From NCBI GenBank assembly GCA_003477345.1, contig DMTG01000313.1, forward strand, positions 1 through 5,651: DNA of 5,651 nucleotides, written 5' to 3'. Below, in pieces: positions 1 to 5,651 of this stretch. The first letter of the stretch is position 1. Each line of letters begins with the position of its first letter. Made by a program: the position numbers and the translations under genes. The notes beneath the pieces were generated by a model. It did not search any database. It saw only the letters and a list, made by a program, of their open reading frames with translations, and was not told where the DNA came from. This stretch comes from Succinivibrionaceae bacterium. Its GTDB lineage: Bacteria > Pseudomonadota > Gammaproteobacteria > Enterobacterales > Succinivibrionaceae.

Positions 1-12
1 CAGACAAATATA

Positions 13-1227
13 TTACTGACGATAGTGTTTCAGGAAGTGCTCGAGTCTGTCGCAGGCATCGCTTAGTACGTCTACGGCCGGCAGGAATACCAGTCTGAAG
101 TGGTTAGGCTCCGGCCAGTTGAAGCCTGTGCCCTGCACAATCAGCATCTTTTCCTGCTTTAGAAGATCCATAGCAAATTTCTGATCGTCTTTGATATTGA
201 ACTTCTTACTGTCAATCTTAGGGAACATGTAGAGCGCACCGTGAGGCTTTTTAACGCTGACTCCGTCAATTGCGTTCAGGCGCTCATAGAGCATGTCTCT
301 CTGAGTGTGCAGTCTGCCGCCCGGGATTATCAGCTCATTGATACTCTGATATCCGCCTAAGGCAGTCTGAATTGCATGCTGCAGAGGAACATTGGCGCAC
401 AGCCTCATGGCCATCATCATTTTGATGCCGTCTAAGAATCCGCGGTTGCGGTTCTTAGGTCCGGTGATAAGCATCCAGCCCATTCTGAAACCGCAGGCAC
501 GATATACTTTAGACAGACCGTTGTAGGTTACTATGCTGACATCGTCTGCTAAAGTGCAGATAGATCTGTGGGCGACATCATCGTAGAGGATCTTGTCGTA
601 AACTTCGTCGGCAAAAATAACCAGCTCGTGCTCTCTGGCAATTTCAACCAGCTCCTGCAGAACTTCTGTAGGGTAAACGGCGCCAGTAGGATTATTAGGA
701 TTGATAAGCACAATTCCTACGGTTCTAGGAGTTATCTTTCTTTTTATATCCTCTAAATCCGGATACCAGTTAGACTCTTCATCACAGATGTAGTGCACGG
801 CCTTCCCGCCTGCAAGGTTAACCGCGGCGGTCCACAGAGGATAGTCAGGTGCCGGCAGCAGAACCTCGTCGCCGTTATTTAACAGAGCGTTCATAGTCAT
901 GGTAATGAGCTCTGATACACCGTTTCCAATGAAAATATCGTCAGCGTCTACAGTTTTTAATCCTTTCTGCTGATAGTACTGAGCAATCGCCTTACGGGCA
1001 GAGAATATTCCATTGGATTCGCAGTATCCCTGGCTGTTTGGAAGATTGCGAATAACATCACGGATAACTTCTTCAGGCGCTTCAAAACCAAATGGCGCGG
1101 TATTTCCGATGTTAAGCTTAAGTATTCTTTGACCTTCCTCTTCCATGCGAAGAGCTTCCTGATGAATTTTTCCACGAATGTCGTAGCACACATTATCTAG
1201 CTTGTGTGATTTTTGTAATAGTTTCAT
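13..1227 (-). CDS. alaA: Glutamate-pyruvate (alanine) aminotransferase AlaA
   Basis: This is a cytosolic, PLP-dependent class I/II aminotransferase. In the family it transfers the amino group of glutamate to pyruvate to make L-alanine. The 404-residue product matches the roughly 405 residues of E. coli AlaA and is similar along its whole length. Visible fold-type I landmarks are APDYPLW with Y129 stacking on PLP, NPNNPTGA with N179, FADEVYD with D207, the Schiff-base lysine K240 in NGLSKVYRACGFR, R248, and the substrate-carboxylate arginine R378 in HFRLVFLP. I chose the ATG at 1225-1227 because MKLLQKSHKLDNVCYDIRG aligns with the family N-terminus. A longer reading from a TTG at 1269 adds 14 unconserved residues. 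No clear Shine-Dalgarno sequence precedes the ATG; the nearest purine-rich patch is ACGGG about 14 nt upstream. The gene follows dacB on the same strand after 121 bp. The function call is firm; AlaA versus a close paralogue is slightly less so. Confidence 0.95.
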   Translation of the reverse strand: MKLLQKSHKLDNVCYDIRGKIHQEALRMEEEGQRILKLNIGNTAPFGFEAPEEVIRDVIRNLPNSQGYCESNGIFSARKAIAQYYQQKGLKTVDADDIFIGNGVSELITMTMNALLNNGDEVLLPAPDYPLWTAAVNLAGGKAVHYICDEESNWYPDLEDIKRKITPRTVGIVLINPNNPTGAVYPTEVLQELVEIAREHELVIFADEVYDKILYDDVAHRSICTLADDVSIVTYNGLSKVYRACGFRMGWMLITGPKNRNRGFLDGIKMMMAMRLCANVPLQHAIQTALGGYQSINELIIPGGRLHTQRDMLYERLNAIDGVSVKKPHGALYMFPKIDSKKFNIKDDQKFAMDLLKQEKMLIVQGTGFNWPEPNHFRLVFLPAVDVLSDACDRLEHFLKHYRQ

Positions 1228-1303
1228 ATTGATAAAAATACCCGTAAAAATTAATTTGGTTTTGAACAAATTTATTTTACATCAATATAATAAAAATGCA
1301 CGG

Positions 1304-1331
1304 CAGGCAGCTTAAAAATCAAAGCTACCTG
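1304..1331 (-). terminator. Hairpin after dacB, possible terminator or attenuator before alaA
   Basis: Read on the minus strand, CAGGTAGCTT pairs with AAGCTGCCTG around an 8-nt loop, giving a 10-bp stem with one internal U-G pair. After the stem comes a short spacer (CCGTGC) and then a T-rich run, ATTTTTATT. Because the uridine tract is offset from the stem by about seven bases, it is not a textbook intrinsic terminator and may be leaky. On the plus strand the same bases would give a C-A mismatch, although that strand has the better T tract (TCTTTTT). No plus-strand gene ends here, so a role at the 3' end of dacB mRNA is the more sensible reading. Confidence 0.5.
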
Positions 1332-1348
1332 TCTTTTTCCTGTTATCC

Positions 1349-2845
1349 CTAGTGAAAATCTCTACCTGCGGTGAGCTCATTATAGATGCTTTCTAAAAGA
1401 TAGCGCTCATGCCGGTAGTTTGGATTTGAAATTCTGTGAAAGCGCAGATTGTCCATGGTTTTCTGATCATAGGACAGCGCATTGGCAAACAGCACGAAAG
1501 GAACTCTGTGTCCGCTCTTGGTAGTTAAAAATCCTGCAAGATTAGATACATTCTGCAGGGTACCGGTTTTAGCGGTCACATTGTGAATCAGAGGAGGCTT
1601 GTTGCAGGAGCCTCTGAAACGCAAAGTCCCGCTTTCGCCAGCGACCGGCAGCAGTTCGATAAAGTGCAGCTTGTCATTGTTCTTGTTGACATATGACAGC
1701 AGATTGAGCATCTGATGCGGAGTTATCAGATTGTGCGGAGACAGTCCTGAGCCGTCTACTAAATAGGCATTGCCTAAATCAATGTCGGCATACTTGCTCA
1801 GAATGCTTTTGATTGCTGTAAGTGCCCGGTAATAAGTGGCTGAGCGGCCGTAATATTCAGCGGCTATGTTTTTGGCAATGGCATCGGCATAGAGATTGTT
1901 AGAGTGCCAGAGCATGTATTTTACCAGCTGACTTAGAGGCTTGGATACATACTGAGCTACCGCTCTGTAGCCGCTGGAGGCTCCTGAATCATGCGAGAGC
2001 ACAATTTTCTGGATGGAAATATGCTTATTTGCAAAGGCTTTTTTTGTCCACTGCACTCCCCAGTCATCAGGATCAGTGATGGACAATGACAGAGGCCAGG
2101 CCTTATTGCCTTTCTGAATTGGCACACAGCCTGTCATGTGATATTCATTTTTCATGTAAAGATCAGCCTGCAGCTCGCAGTCGCCGCCGTAATTTTTAGG
2201 CAGCACTGCAACAGCGTCAGAGGTGATCTTGATAGGACTGCTGGAATCTGCAACCGGGGATGCAACTGATCCTTCTCCTGCTGGCTGCAGCGCTGAAATG
2301 ACACAGTTGCGGTTAATGATTACGGAGGCTGCCGGAGCTGTGAAACAGACAGGCAGATCATCCCAGGACCAGCCGTTGGCACGGCTACGGCCGCCAAAAC
2401 GGCTTAGATCCAGAATAACAGAGCCGTTTATGTGTTTGACGCCATGCTTTGAGAGGTTGCCAATGAGCGCATAGTAGTCAGCCGATGAGAGTGTCGGATC
2501 GCCGGTAAACTTGATAAGTACATTGCCCTGCAGGGTACCGTCTTCGGTTAATTTCAGCCTGCCGTCTTTGGTTACATTGCTCTCTGCAACCATGACTGAG
2601 GTTTTTAGGGTAAAGTCAGGTCCCAGGTAAAGAATGGCGCTTAATCCTGTCAGCAGCTTCTGAGTTGAGGCAGGGTGAAAATAAACGTCAGTGTTATAGC
2701 CGTAAACCTTGCTGTCACCTGGTTTCTGGTAGGCATAGCCAAGATTGGCGCCTGCGACTGGAGTAGAGCTTGCGGGAACGCTGTGAGCAGGAAGAGAGCT
2801 TAATCCGATTAAAAGGCCTGCTGTTATAAAAATATTTTTTAGCAT
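1349..2845 (-). CDS. dacB: D-alanyl-D-alanine carboxypeptidase/endopeptidase (PBP4, peptidase S13)
   Basis: This is a periplasmic low-molecular-mass penicillin-binding protein. The family removes terminal D-Ala from peptidoglycan peptides and cuts DD-crosslinks. The 498-residue product starts with a Sec signal peptide: K3, a hydrophobic core at about residues 5-18, and a likely cleavage after AHS at residue 22. All three active-site motifs are present: SxxK as S60-T-Q-K63 with the nucleophile S60, SxN as S315-N-N317, and KTG at 426-428. The long stretch between SxxK and SxN is the inserted domains typical of class C PBPs. Further family marks are DGSGLS (364-369) and LPVAGESGTL (399-408). Cysteine pairs C167/C181 and C223/C240 could form periplasmic disulfides (inference). 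It is slightly longer than the 477-residue E. coli protein. The ATG is the only standard start after the upstream in-frame stop at 2936-2938, and it lacks a Shine-Dalgarno. It is divergent from fabV, unlike the greA-linked dacB of E. coli. Confidence 0.96.
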   Translation of the reverse strand: MLKNIFITAGLLIGLSSLPAHSVPASSTPVAGANLGYAYQKPGDSKVYGYNTDVYFHPASTQKLLTGLSAILYLGPDFTLKTSVMVAESNVTKDGRLKLTEDGTLQGNVLIKFTGDPTLSSADYYALIGNLSKHGVKHINGSVILDLSRFGGRSRANGWSWDDLPVCFTAPAASVIINRNCVISALQPAGEGSVASPVADSSSPIKITSDAVAVLPKNYGGDCELQADLYMKNEYHMTGCVPIQKGNKAWPLSLSITDPDDWGVQWTKKAFANKHISIQKIVLSHDSGASSGYRAVAQYVSKPLSQLVKYMLWHSNNLYADAIAKNIAAEYYGRSATYYRALTAIKSILSKYADIDLGNAYLVDGSGLSPHNLITPHQMLNLLSYVNKNNDKLHFIELLPVAGESGTLRFRGSCNKPPLIHNVTAKTGTLQNVSNLAGFLTTKSGHRVPFVLFANALSYDQKTMDNLRFHRISNPNYRHERYLLESIYNELTAGRDFH

Positions 2846-2878
2846 GGGGAATAAATAGTTATATATATTATTTTGATT

Positions 2879-2907
2879 TTTACAGTTTCTTGTTCTAAGA
2901 GATTCAA
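2879..2907 (-). promoter_or_regulatory. Candidate sigma70 promoter for dacB
   Basis: On the minus strand, TTGAAT (plus coordinates 2902-2907) is followed after exactly 17 bp by TGTAAA (2879-2884). Each hexamer matches four of six consensus positions. Transcription would start near 2872, leaving a leader of about 27 nt before the dacB ATG. The surrounding DNA is AT-rich and holds other weak -10-like strings such as TATAAC closer to the ATG, so the assignment is tentative. Confidence 0.35.
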
Positions 2908-2921
2908 TATTAATGACACTG

Positions 2922-2935
2922 GCGGCTGCAGCCGC
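2922..2935. repeat. Perfect 14-bp GC-rich palindrome
   Basis: GCGGCTGCAGCCGC reads the same on both strands and is centred between 2928 and 2929. It is perfect over 14 bp; the next flanking pair (G2921/T2936) breaks symmetry. It stands out as a GC island in AT-rich DNA and lies about 15 bp upstream of the candidate dacB -35, where a dimeric regulator could bind. It has no loop, so a hairpin terminator is unlikely. Its function is unknown. Confidence 0.6.
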
Positions 2936-3067
2936 TTATATACTGAATTTTTTAAACCTTAAAGTGAGCCTATTTTATTACAATGTATGGCTGTTTCTAG
3001 GTTATTCGCTAAAAAAATACGACATTTTTTTCAAGATACACTTGTCATAGGTCGTGAGAGTATTAAC

Positions 3068-3085
3068 TGTGGTAAAATCGCCACA
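3068..3085 (+). promoter_or_regulatory. Candidate extended -10 fabV promoter within an inverted repeat
   Basis: TGGTAAAAT at 3070-3078 matches the extended -10 pattern TGnTAtAAT with one mismatch in the hexamer. At the expected distance upstream (about 3050-3055) there is no good -35; TTGTCA at 3042-3047 is 25 bp away, too far. Extended -10 promoters often tolerate a weak -35. The -10 is flanked by the dyad TGTGG-N8-CCACA (3068-3072 and 3081-3085), which could be an operator. Transcription would begin near 3085, about 48 nt before the fabV ATG. Confidence 0.4.
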
Positions 3086-3119
3086 ATAAAATGTTTGAGT
3101 ATGTCAAGCAATAAAAATT

Positions 3120-3124
3120 GGAGA
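3120..3124 (+). promoter_or_regulatory. fabV ribosome binding site
   Basis: GGAGA lies 8 nt upstream of the ATG at 3133, an ideal spacing. It decides the start: the alternative in-frame TTG at 3118-3120 overlaps the Shine-Dalgarno itself and cannot be the initiator. Confidence 0.85.
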
Positions 3125-3132
3125 AAACATCA

Positions 3133-4338
3133 ATGGTAATCGAACCAAAAGTACGTGGCTTTATTTGTGTTACAACACATCCAACCGGCTGTGAAGCAAA
3201 TATTAAACAGCAGATTGACTATGTAAAATCCCAGGGCAAGATCGCAAATGGCCCAAAGAATGTTCTGGTTATCGGAGCTTCTACAGGTTATGGTCTGGCC
3301 TCTAGAATCAGTGCTGCTTTCGGTTCAGGTGCCGCTACAATTGGTGTCTTCTTTGAAAAGGCCGGCACTGAAAAGCGTCCAGGCACCGCAGGCTGGTATA
3401 ACACTGCAGCCTTTACAAAATTTGCCAAGGCTGAAGGCTTATATGCTAAAAACGTTAATGGCGATGCTTTTTCTGATGAGTGCCGTCAGAAAGTAATTGA
3501 GCTTATCAAAAAAGATCTTGGCAAAATCGATCTGGTAGTTTACTCACTGGCAGCTCCTGTAAGAAAGATGCCAAAGACTGGCGAGGTTGTGCGTTCAACC
3601 TTAAAGCCAATCGGTCAGACCTACACCTCAACTGCAATTGATACCAATAAGGACTGCATCATTGAATCATCCTTAGATCCTGCAACTCCTGAGGAAGTAG
3701 AGAATACCGTTAAGGTTATGGGCGGTCAGGACTGGGAATTATGGATTGAGGCTCTGGCAGAGGCCGGTGTTTTAGCAGAAGGCTGCAAGAGCGTAGCCTA
3801 CAGCTATATCGGTACTGAAATAACCTGGCCAATCTACTGGCACGGTGCTTTAGGCAAGGCCAAGGAAGATCTGGACAGAGCAGCCAAGGCAAACCGTGAG
3901 CGCTTAGCTGCAGTCAAGGGTGATGCCCGCGTAGCAGTACTAAAGTCAGTTGTAACTCAGGCTTCATCTGCAATTCCGGTAATGCCTCTCTATATTTCCC
4001 TGGTATTCAAGGTAATGAGAGAGCAGGGCATTTATGAATCTGTAATTCAGCATATCTTCAGAATGTTCTCACAGTCTCTGTACGGCAGCAACTGCGAAAT
4101 GGATAACGAAGGTCGTGTTCGCATGGATGGCTGGGAGCTGAGAGATGAAGTTCAGAACAAGTGCAAGGATCTCTGGAAGCAGGTAACTACTGAAAATCTG
4201 CGTCAGATAAGTGATTATGATGATTACAAGACCCAGTTCCTGCAGCTGTTCGGTTTTGATATAGACGGCGTTGACTACACCAAGGATGTAAGCCCGGTTG
4301 TAGAAATTCAGGATTTGGAAGACATGCTGGCTAAATAA
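3133..4338 (+). CDS. fabV: Enoyl-[acyl-carrier-protein] reductase [NADH], FabV type
   Basis: This cytosolic enzyme reduces trans-2-enoyl-ACP to acyl-ACP, the last step of each fatty-acid elongation cycle. The product is 401 residues, the usual FabV length and far longer than FabI (about 260). The N-terminus [17 protein letters not shown] is characteristic of the family. The Rossmann dinucleotide-binding motif GASTGYG spans 48-54. The catalytic pair has the FabV-specific Tyr-x8-Lys spacing, Y235 in PIYW and K244 in GKAKEDL, at the same numbering recalled for characterised FabV proteins. FabV enzymes are known to be largely insensitive to triclosan, so this gene may give intrinsic tolerance, especially if no FabI is present (inference). 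The gene stands alone, divergent from dacB and convergent with folD, with its own candidate promoter, a good ribosome binding site and a strong terminator. It is not in a fab cluster within this window. Confidence 0.97.
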   Translation: MVIEPKVRGFICVTTHPTGCEANIKQQIDYVKSQGKIANGPKNVLVIGASTGYGLASRISAAFGSGAATIGVFFEKAGTEKRPGTAGWYNTAAFTKFAKAEGLYAKNVNGDAFSDECRQKVIELIKKDLGKIDLVVYSLAAPVRKMPKTGEVVRSTLKPIGQTYTSTAIDTNKDCIIESSLDPATPEEVENTVKVMGGQDWELWIEALAEAGVLAEGCKSVAYSYIGTEITWPIYWHGALGKAKEDLDRAAKANRERLAAVKGDARVAVLKSVVTQASSAIPVMPLYISLVFKVMREQGIYESVIQHIFRMFSQSLYGSNCEMDNEGRVRMDGWELRDEVQNKCKDLWKQVTTENLRQISDYDDYKTQFLQLFGFDIDGVDYTKDVSPVVEIQDLEDMLAK

Positions 4339-4360
4339 TCAGTTTCTAAACTCAAAAATC

Positions 4361-4403
4361 AAAGCCTCTGAAATTTTTTTACAAATCTCAGAGGCTTTTT
4401 CTT
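4361..4403. terminator. Bidirectional intrinsic terminator between fabV and folD
   Basis: AAAGCCTCTGA (4361-4371) pairs perfectly with TCAGAGGCTTT (4388-4398), an 11-bp stem. After one A-C mismatch, four more A-T pairs extend it inward to a 6-nt loop. On the plus strand the stem runs into TTTTTCTTG, ending fabV. On the minus strand it runs into TTTGATTTTT, ending folD. The convergent genes on either side fit a shared terminator. Confidence 0.9.
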
Positions 4404-4432
4404 GTGTACTGACTGTACAAGCGGTTTTTGCG

Positions 4433-5296
4433 CTAGCCTATATGACTTCTATAGGCAGTGATGGTATTTTCCATCAGTGTGGCAATAGTCATTGGTCCAA
4501 CGCCGCCTGGTACTGGAGTGATATGGGCAGCGTGCAGAGAGGCCTTTTCAAAATCCACGTCTCCGCAGAGTTTGCCGTTCTCCATACGATTGATGCCGAC
4601 ATCAATGACTGTTGCTCCGTCTTTAATCCAGTCGCCGTTTATGAATTTTGGTTTACCGACGGCTACTACAAGAATATCTGCCTGCTCTATCAGTCTCTTT
4701 AAATCATCAGGCTTTGTGAATTTGTGAGTAACGCTTACTGTGCAGCCTGCCAGCAGCAGTTCAAGGCACATTGGACGTCCAACAATATTAGAAGCACCTA
4801 CGATTACAGAATTCAGACCCTTAAGGTTCTTACCTAGAGTCTTGTGAAGCAGTGTCATGACTCCGTGAGGAGTGCTGGCGCAGATATAAGGAACTCTTTG
4901 TGCTAGTCTTCCCATGTTATATGGGTGGAAGCCGTCCACATCCTTGTCAGAGGCGATTTTTTCGATAATTCGCGATTCGTCCAGACCGTTTGGCAGAGGG
5001 AACTGAACCAGGATGCCATCAACTTCAGGATTGCTGTTCAGCTCATCAATAAGCTTCTCAAGCTCATCCTGCGTGGTGCTGGCAGGCAGAGTGTAGCTGA
5101 AAGATCTGATCCCAACGTCTTCACAGGCCTTGTGCTTATTGCGTACATAAATCTGTGAGGCAGGATCTTCGCCTACTAAAATTACAGCAAGACCCGGAAC
5201 CCGTTTACCTGACTGAACAAAAGCCTCAACTTCTTTTTTCAGATTTTCTCTTAATTCTTTTGCTATGGCTTTTCCGTCAATGATCTGAGCAGGCAT
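4433..5296 (-). CDS. folD: Methylenetetrahydrofolate dehydrogenase / methenyltetrahydrofolate cyclohydrolase
   Basis: This bifunctional cytosolic enzyme interconverts 5,10-methylene-, 5,10-methenyl- and 10-formyl-tetrahydrofolate, supplying one-carbon units for purines and formyl-methionine. The product is 287 residues against 288 in E. coli. The active-site residues sit at the family positions: Y50, K54 and the cyclohydrolase lysine K56 in [11 protein letters not shown]98 in [10 protein letters not shown], and D121 in DKDVDGF. The NADP-binding loop GASNIVGRP is at 167-175 and the folate-site motif PGGVGPMT at 263-270. The ATG at 5294-5296 is preceded by AGGAGA (5303-5308) at 6 nt, and [12 protein letters not shown] is the expected N-terminus. 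The upstream permease gene ends 16 bp before the start, so the two are probably cotranscribed. The gene ends at the terminator shared with fabV. Confidence 0.98.
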   Translation of the reverse strand: MPAQIIDGKAIAKELRENLKKEVEAFVQSGKRVPGLAVILVGEDPASQIYVRNKHKACEDVGIRSFSYTLPASTTQDELEKLIDELNSNPEVDGILVQFPLPNGLDESRIIEKIASDKDVDGFHPYNMGRLAQRVPYICASTPHGVMTLLHKTLGKNLKGLNSVIVGASNIVGRPMCLELLLAGCTVSVTHKFTKPDDLKRLIEQADILVVAVGKPKFINGDWIKDGATVIDVGINRMENGKLCGDVDFEKASLHAAHITPVPGGVGPMTIATLMENTITAYRSHIG

Positions 5297-5302
5297 GAAA
5301 GC

Positions 5303-5308
5303 TCTCCT
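5303..5308 (-). promoter_or_regulatory. folD ribosome binding site
   Basis: Read on the minus strand, AGGAGA lies 6 nt before the folD ATG. It sits in the 16-bp gap after the stop codon of the upstream permease gene, which fits translation from a shared transcript. Confidence 0.85.
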
Positions 5309-5312
5309 ATAT

Positions 5313-5651
5313 CTAATCTACCAGTCCGCTATAGAGCATCTTTGCACTAATGATGAATAGCGTTACTGCAAAAATTCGCTTTAATGTTACCGGCTGGATG
5401 TTTTTTCCTACTTTTACTCCTAAAGGAGCGCTGAAAATTGAAACCGGCACAACACAAAGCGCCGCCAGCAAGTTTACATGACCTAGAGTTCCAATGGGAG
5501 ATCCGGCTTCTGTTGCACTAGATAGGCACAAAACTATGCCACCTGGAACACAGACAAAGAGTGATACTGCTGAAGATGTACCAACTGATTTATGAGGTGG
5601 CACGCTGCAGGCGTTCAAAACTGGCACAGTCAGAGTTCCGCCGCCGATGCC
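5313..5651 (-). CDS. TauE/SafE-family membrane permease, C-terminal part (partial)
   Basis: The reading frame is open through the right edge, so only the last 112 residues are visible and the true start lies outside the window. The visible part opens with [20 protein letters not shown] followed by KSVGTSSA, the glycine-rich repeat and helix start that mark the second half of TauE/SafE (formerly DUF81) permeases. Three hydrophobic segments follow at about residues 24-44, 56-76 and 93-110 of the fragment, ending just before the stop, as expected for this inner-membrane family. Members are linked to export of sulfite, sulfoacetate or other small organic anions, but the substrate here cannot be told. 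A GTG at 5625-5627 lies inside the conserved motif and is not a credible start. The stop is 16 bp upstream of folD, suggesting an operon. Confidence 0.88.
   Translation of the reverse strand, partial: GIGGGTLTVPVLNACSVPPHKSVGTSSAVSLFVCVPGGIVLCLSSATEAGSPIGTLGHVNLLAALCVVPVSIFSAPLGVKVGKNIQPVTLKRIFAVTLFIISAKMLYSGLVD

Larger units (their letters stand above)
2846..3132. other. Divergent dacB-fabV intergenic region
   Basis: This 287-bp AT-rich stretch between the two divergent start codons shows no supportable open reading frame or structured RNA gene. It must carry the promoters of both genes. From left to right it contains a Shine-Dalgarno-less dacB leader, a candidate dacB promoter, a perfect GC-rich palindrome, roughly 100 bp of AT-rich DNA with homopolymer A and T runs around 3011-3030, and the fabV extended -10, leader and ribosome binding site. 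Nothing else could be assigned. Confidence 0.8.

Noticed and set aside
957..1193. Minus-strand 78-codon frame within alaA
   Set aside because: It is out of frame with the conserved AlaA coding sequence and has no protein-like motif.
1228..1269. Upstream TTG that would extend AlaA by 14 residues
   Set aside because: The extension is not conserved in the family, and the internal ATG at 1227 gives the expected N-terminus and a length within one residue of E. coli AlaA.
2223..2474. Plus-strand reading frame of 83 codons inside dacB
   Set aside because: It is antisense to a well-supported gene, has no recognisable domain or ribosome binding site, and fits a shadow of dacB codon composition.
3019..3055. 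ACGAC and GTCGT arms 27 bp apart upstream of fabV
   Set aside because: Five-base arms at that distance are expected by chance and match no operator known to me.
3118..3132. TTG start that would add five residues to FabV
   Set aside because: It overlaps the GGAGA ribosome binding site, and the ATG at 3133 begins the conserved [10 protein letters not shown] sequence.
4341..4352. Short inverted repeat AGTTTCTAAACT just after fabV
   Set aside because: The arms are only five A/T-rich bases with a 2-nt gap, too small to form a stable loop, and the real terminator follows directly.
4401..4421. Imperfect hairpin CTTGTGTAC / GTACAAG downstream of folD
   Set aside because: It needs a bulged G and has a weak stem. 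The neighbouring 11-bp bidirectional hairpin explains termination better.
4442..4727. Two overlapping plus-strand frames inside the 3' end of folD
   Set aside because: Both lie opposite conserved FolD motifs such as PGGVGPMT, and neither resembles a known protein.
1..5651. Search for mobile elements, CRISPR arrays, tRNA genes, toxin-antitoxin or defence genes
   Set aside because: No direct-repeat arrays, terminal inverted repeats with transposase, cloverleaf structures or relevant protein motifs were seen. All sizeable coding regions are housekeeping genes.

Overview
The window reads as an ordinary chromosomal segment from a gammaproteobacterium. AlaA, PBP4/DacB and FolD all closely resemble the enterobacterial proteins as I remember them. 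The enoyl-ACP reductase is of the FabV type found in Vibrio, Aeromonas, Pseudomonas and relatives. The gene order does not match E. coli, and the intergenic DNA is AT-rich. A non-enteric gammaproteobacterium, for example an aeromonad or succinivibrio relative, fits, but that placement is inference. There are no phage, transposon, CRISPR, tRNA or rRNA signatures.

Layout: (1) 13-1227, minus: alaA, a PLP-dependent alanine aminotransferase, complete. (2) 1228-1348: short gap with a hairpin whose G-U pair favours the minus strand. (3) 1349-2845, minus: dacB, an exported D-Ala-D-Ala carboxypeptidase/endopeptidase (PBP4), complete. (4) 2846-3132: divergent AT-rich intergenic region with a perfect 14-bp GC-rich palindrome, a candidate dacB promoter and a candidate extended -10 promoter for fabV. 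(5) 3133-4338, plus: fabV, enoyl-ACP reductase, complete. (6) 4339-4432: convergent intergenic region with a strong bidirectional terminator and a 9-mer identical to a Pasteurellaceae uptake-signal core. (7) 4433-5294/5296, minus: folD, complete. (8) 5313-5651, minus: C-terminal part of a TauE/SafE-family membrane permease that runs off the right edge, 16 bp upstream of folD and probably cotranscribed with it.

The genes cover unrelated housekeeping tasks: alanine synthesis, peptidoglycan trimming, the last step of fatty-acid elongation, one-carbon metabolism and small-anion export. D-alanine links alaA and dacB only loosely. I found no evidence for a novel multi-gene system. The points worth a second look are regulatory: the palindrome, the dyad over the fabV -10, the uptake-signal-like 9-mer, and the contrast between genes with and without Shine-Dalgarno sequences.
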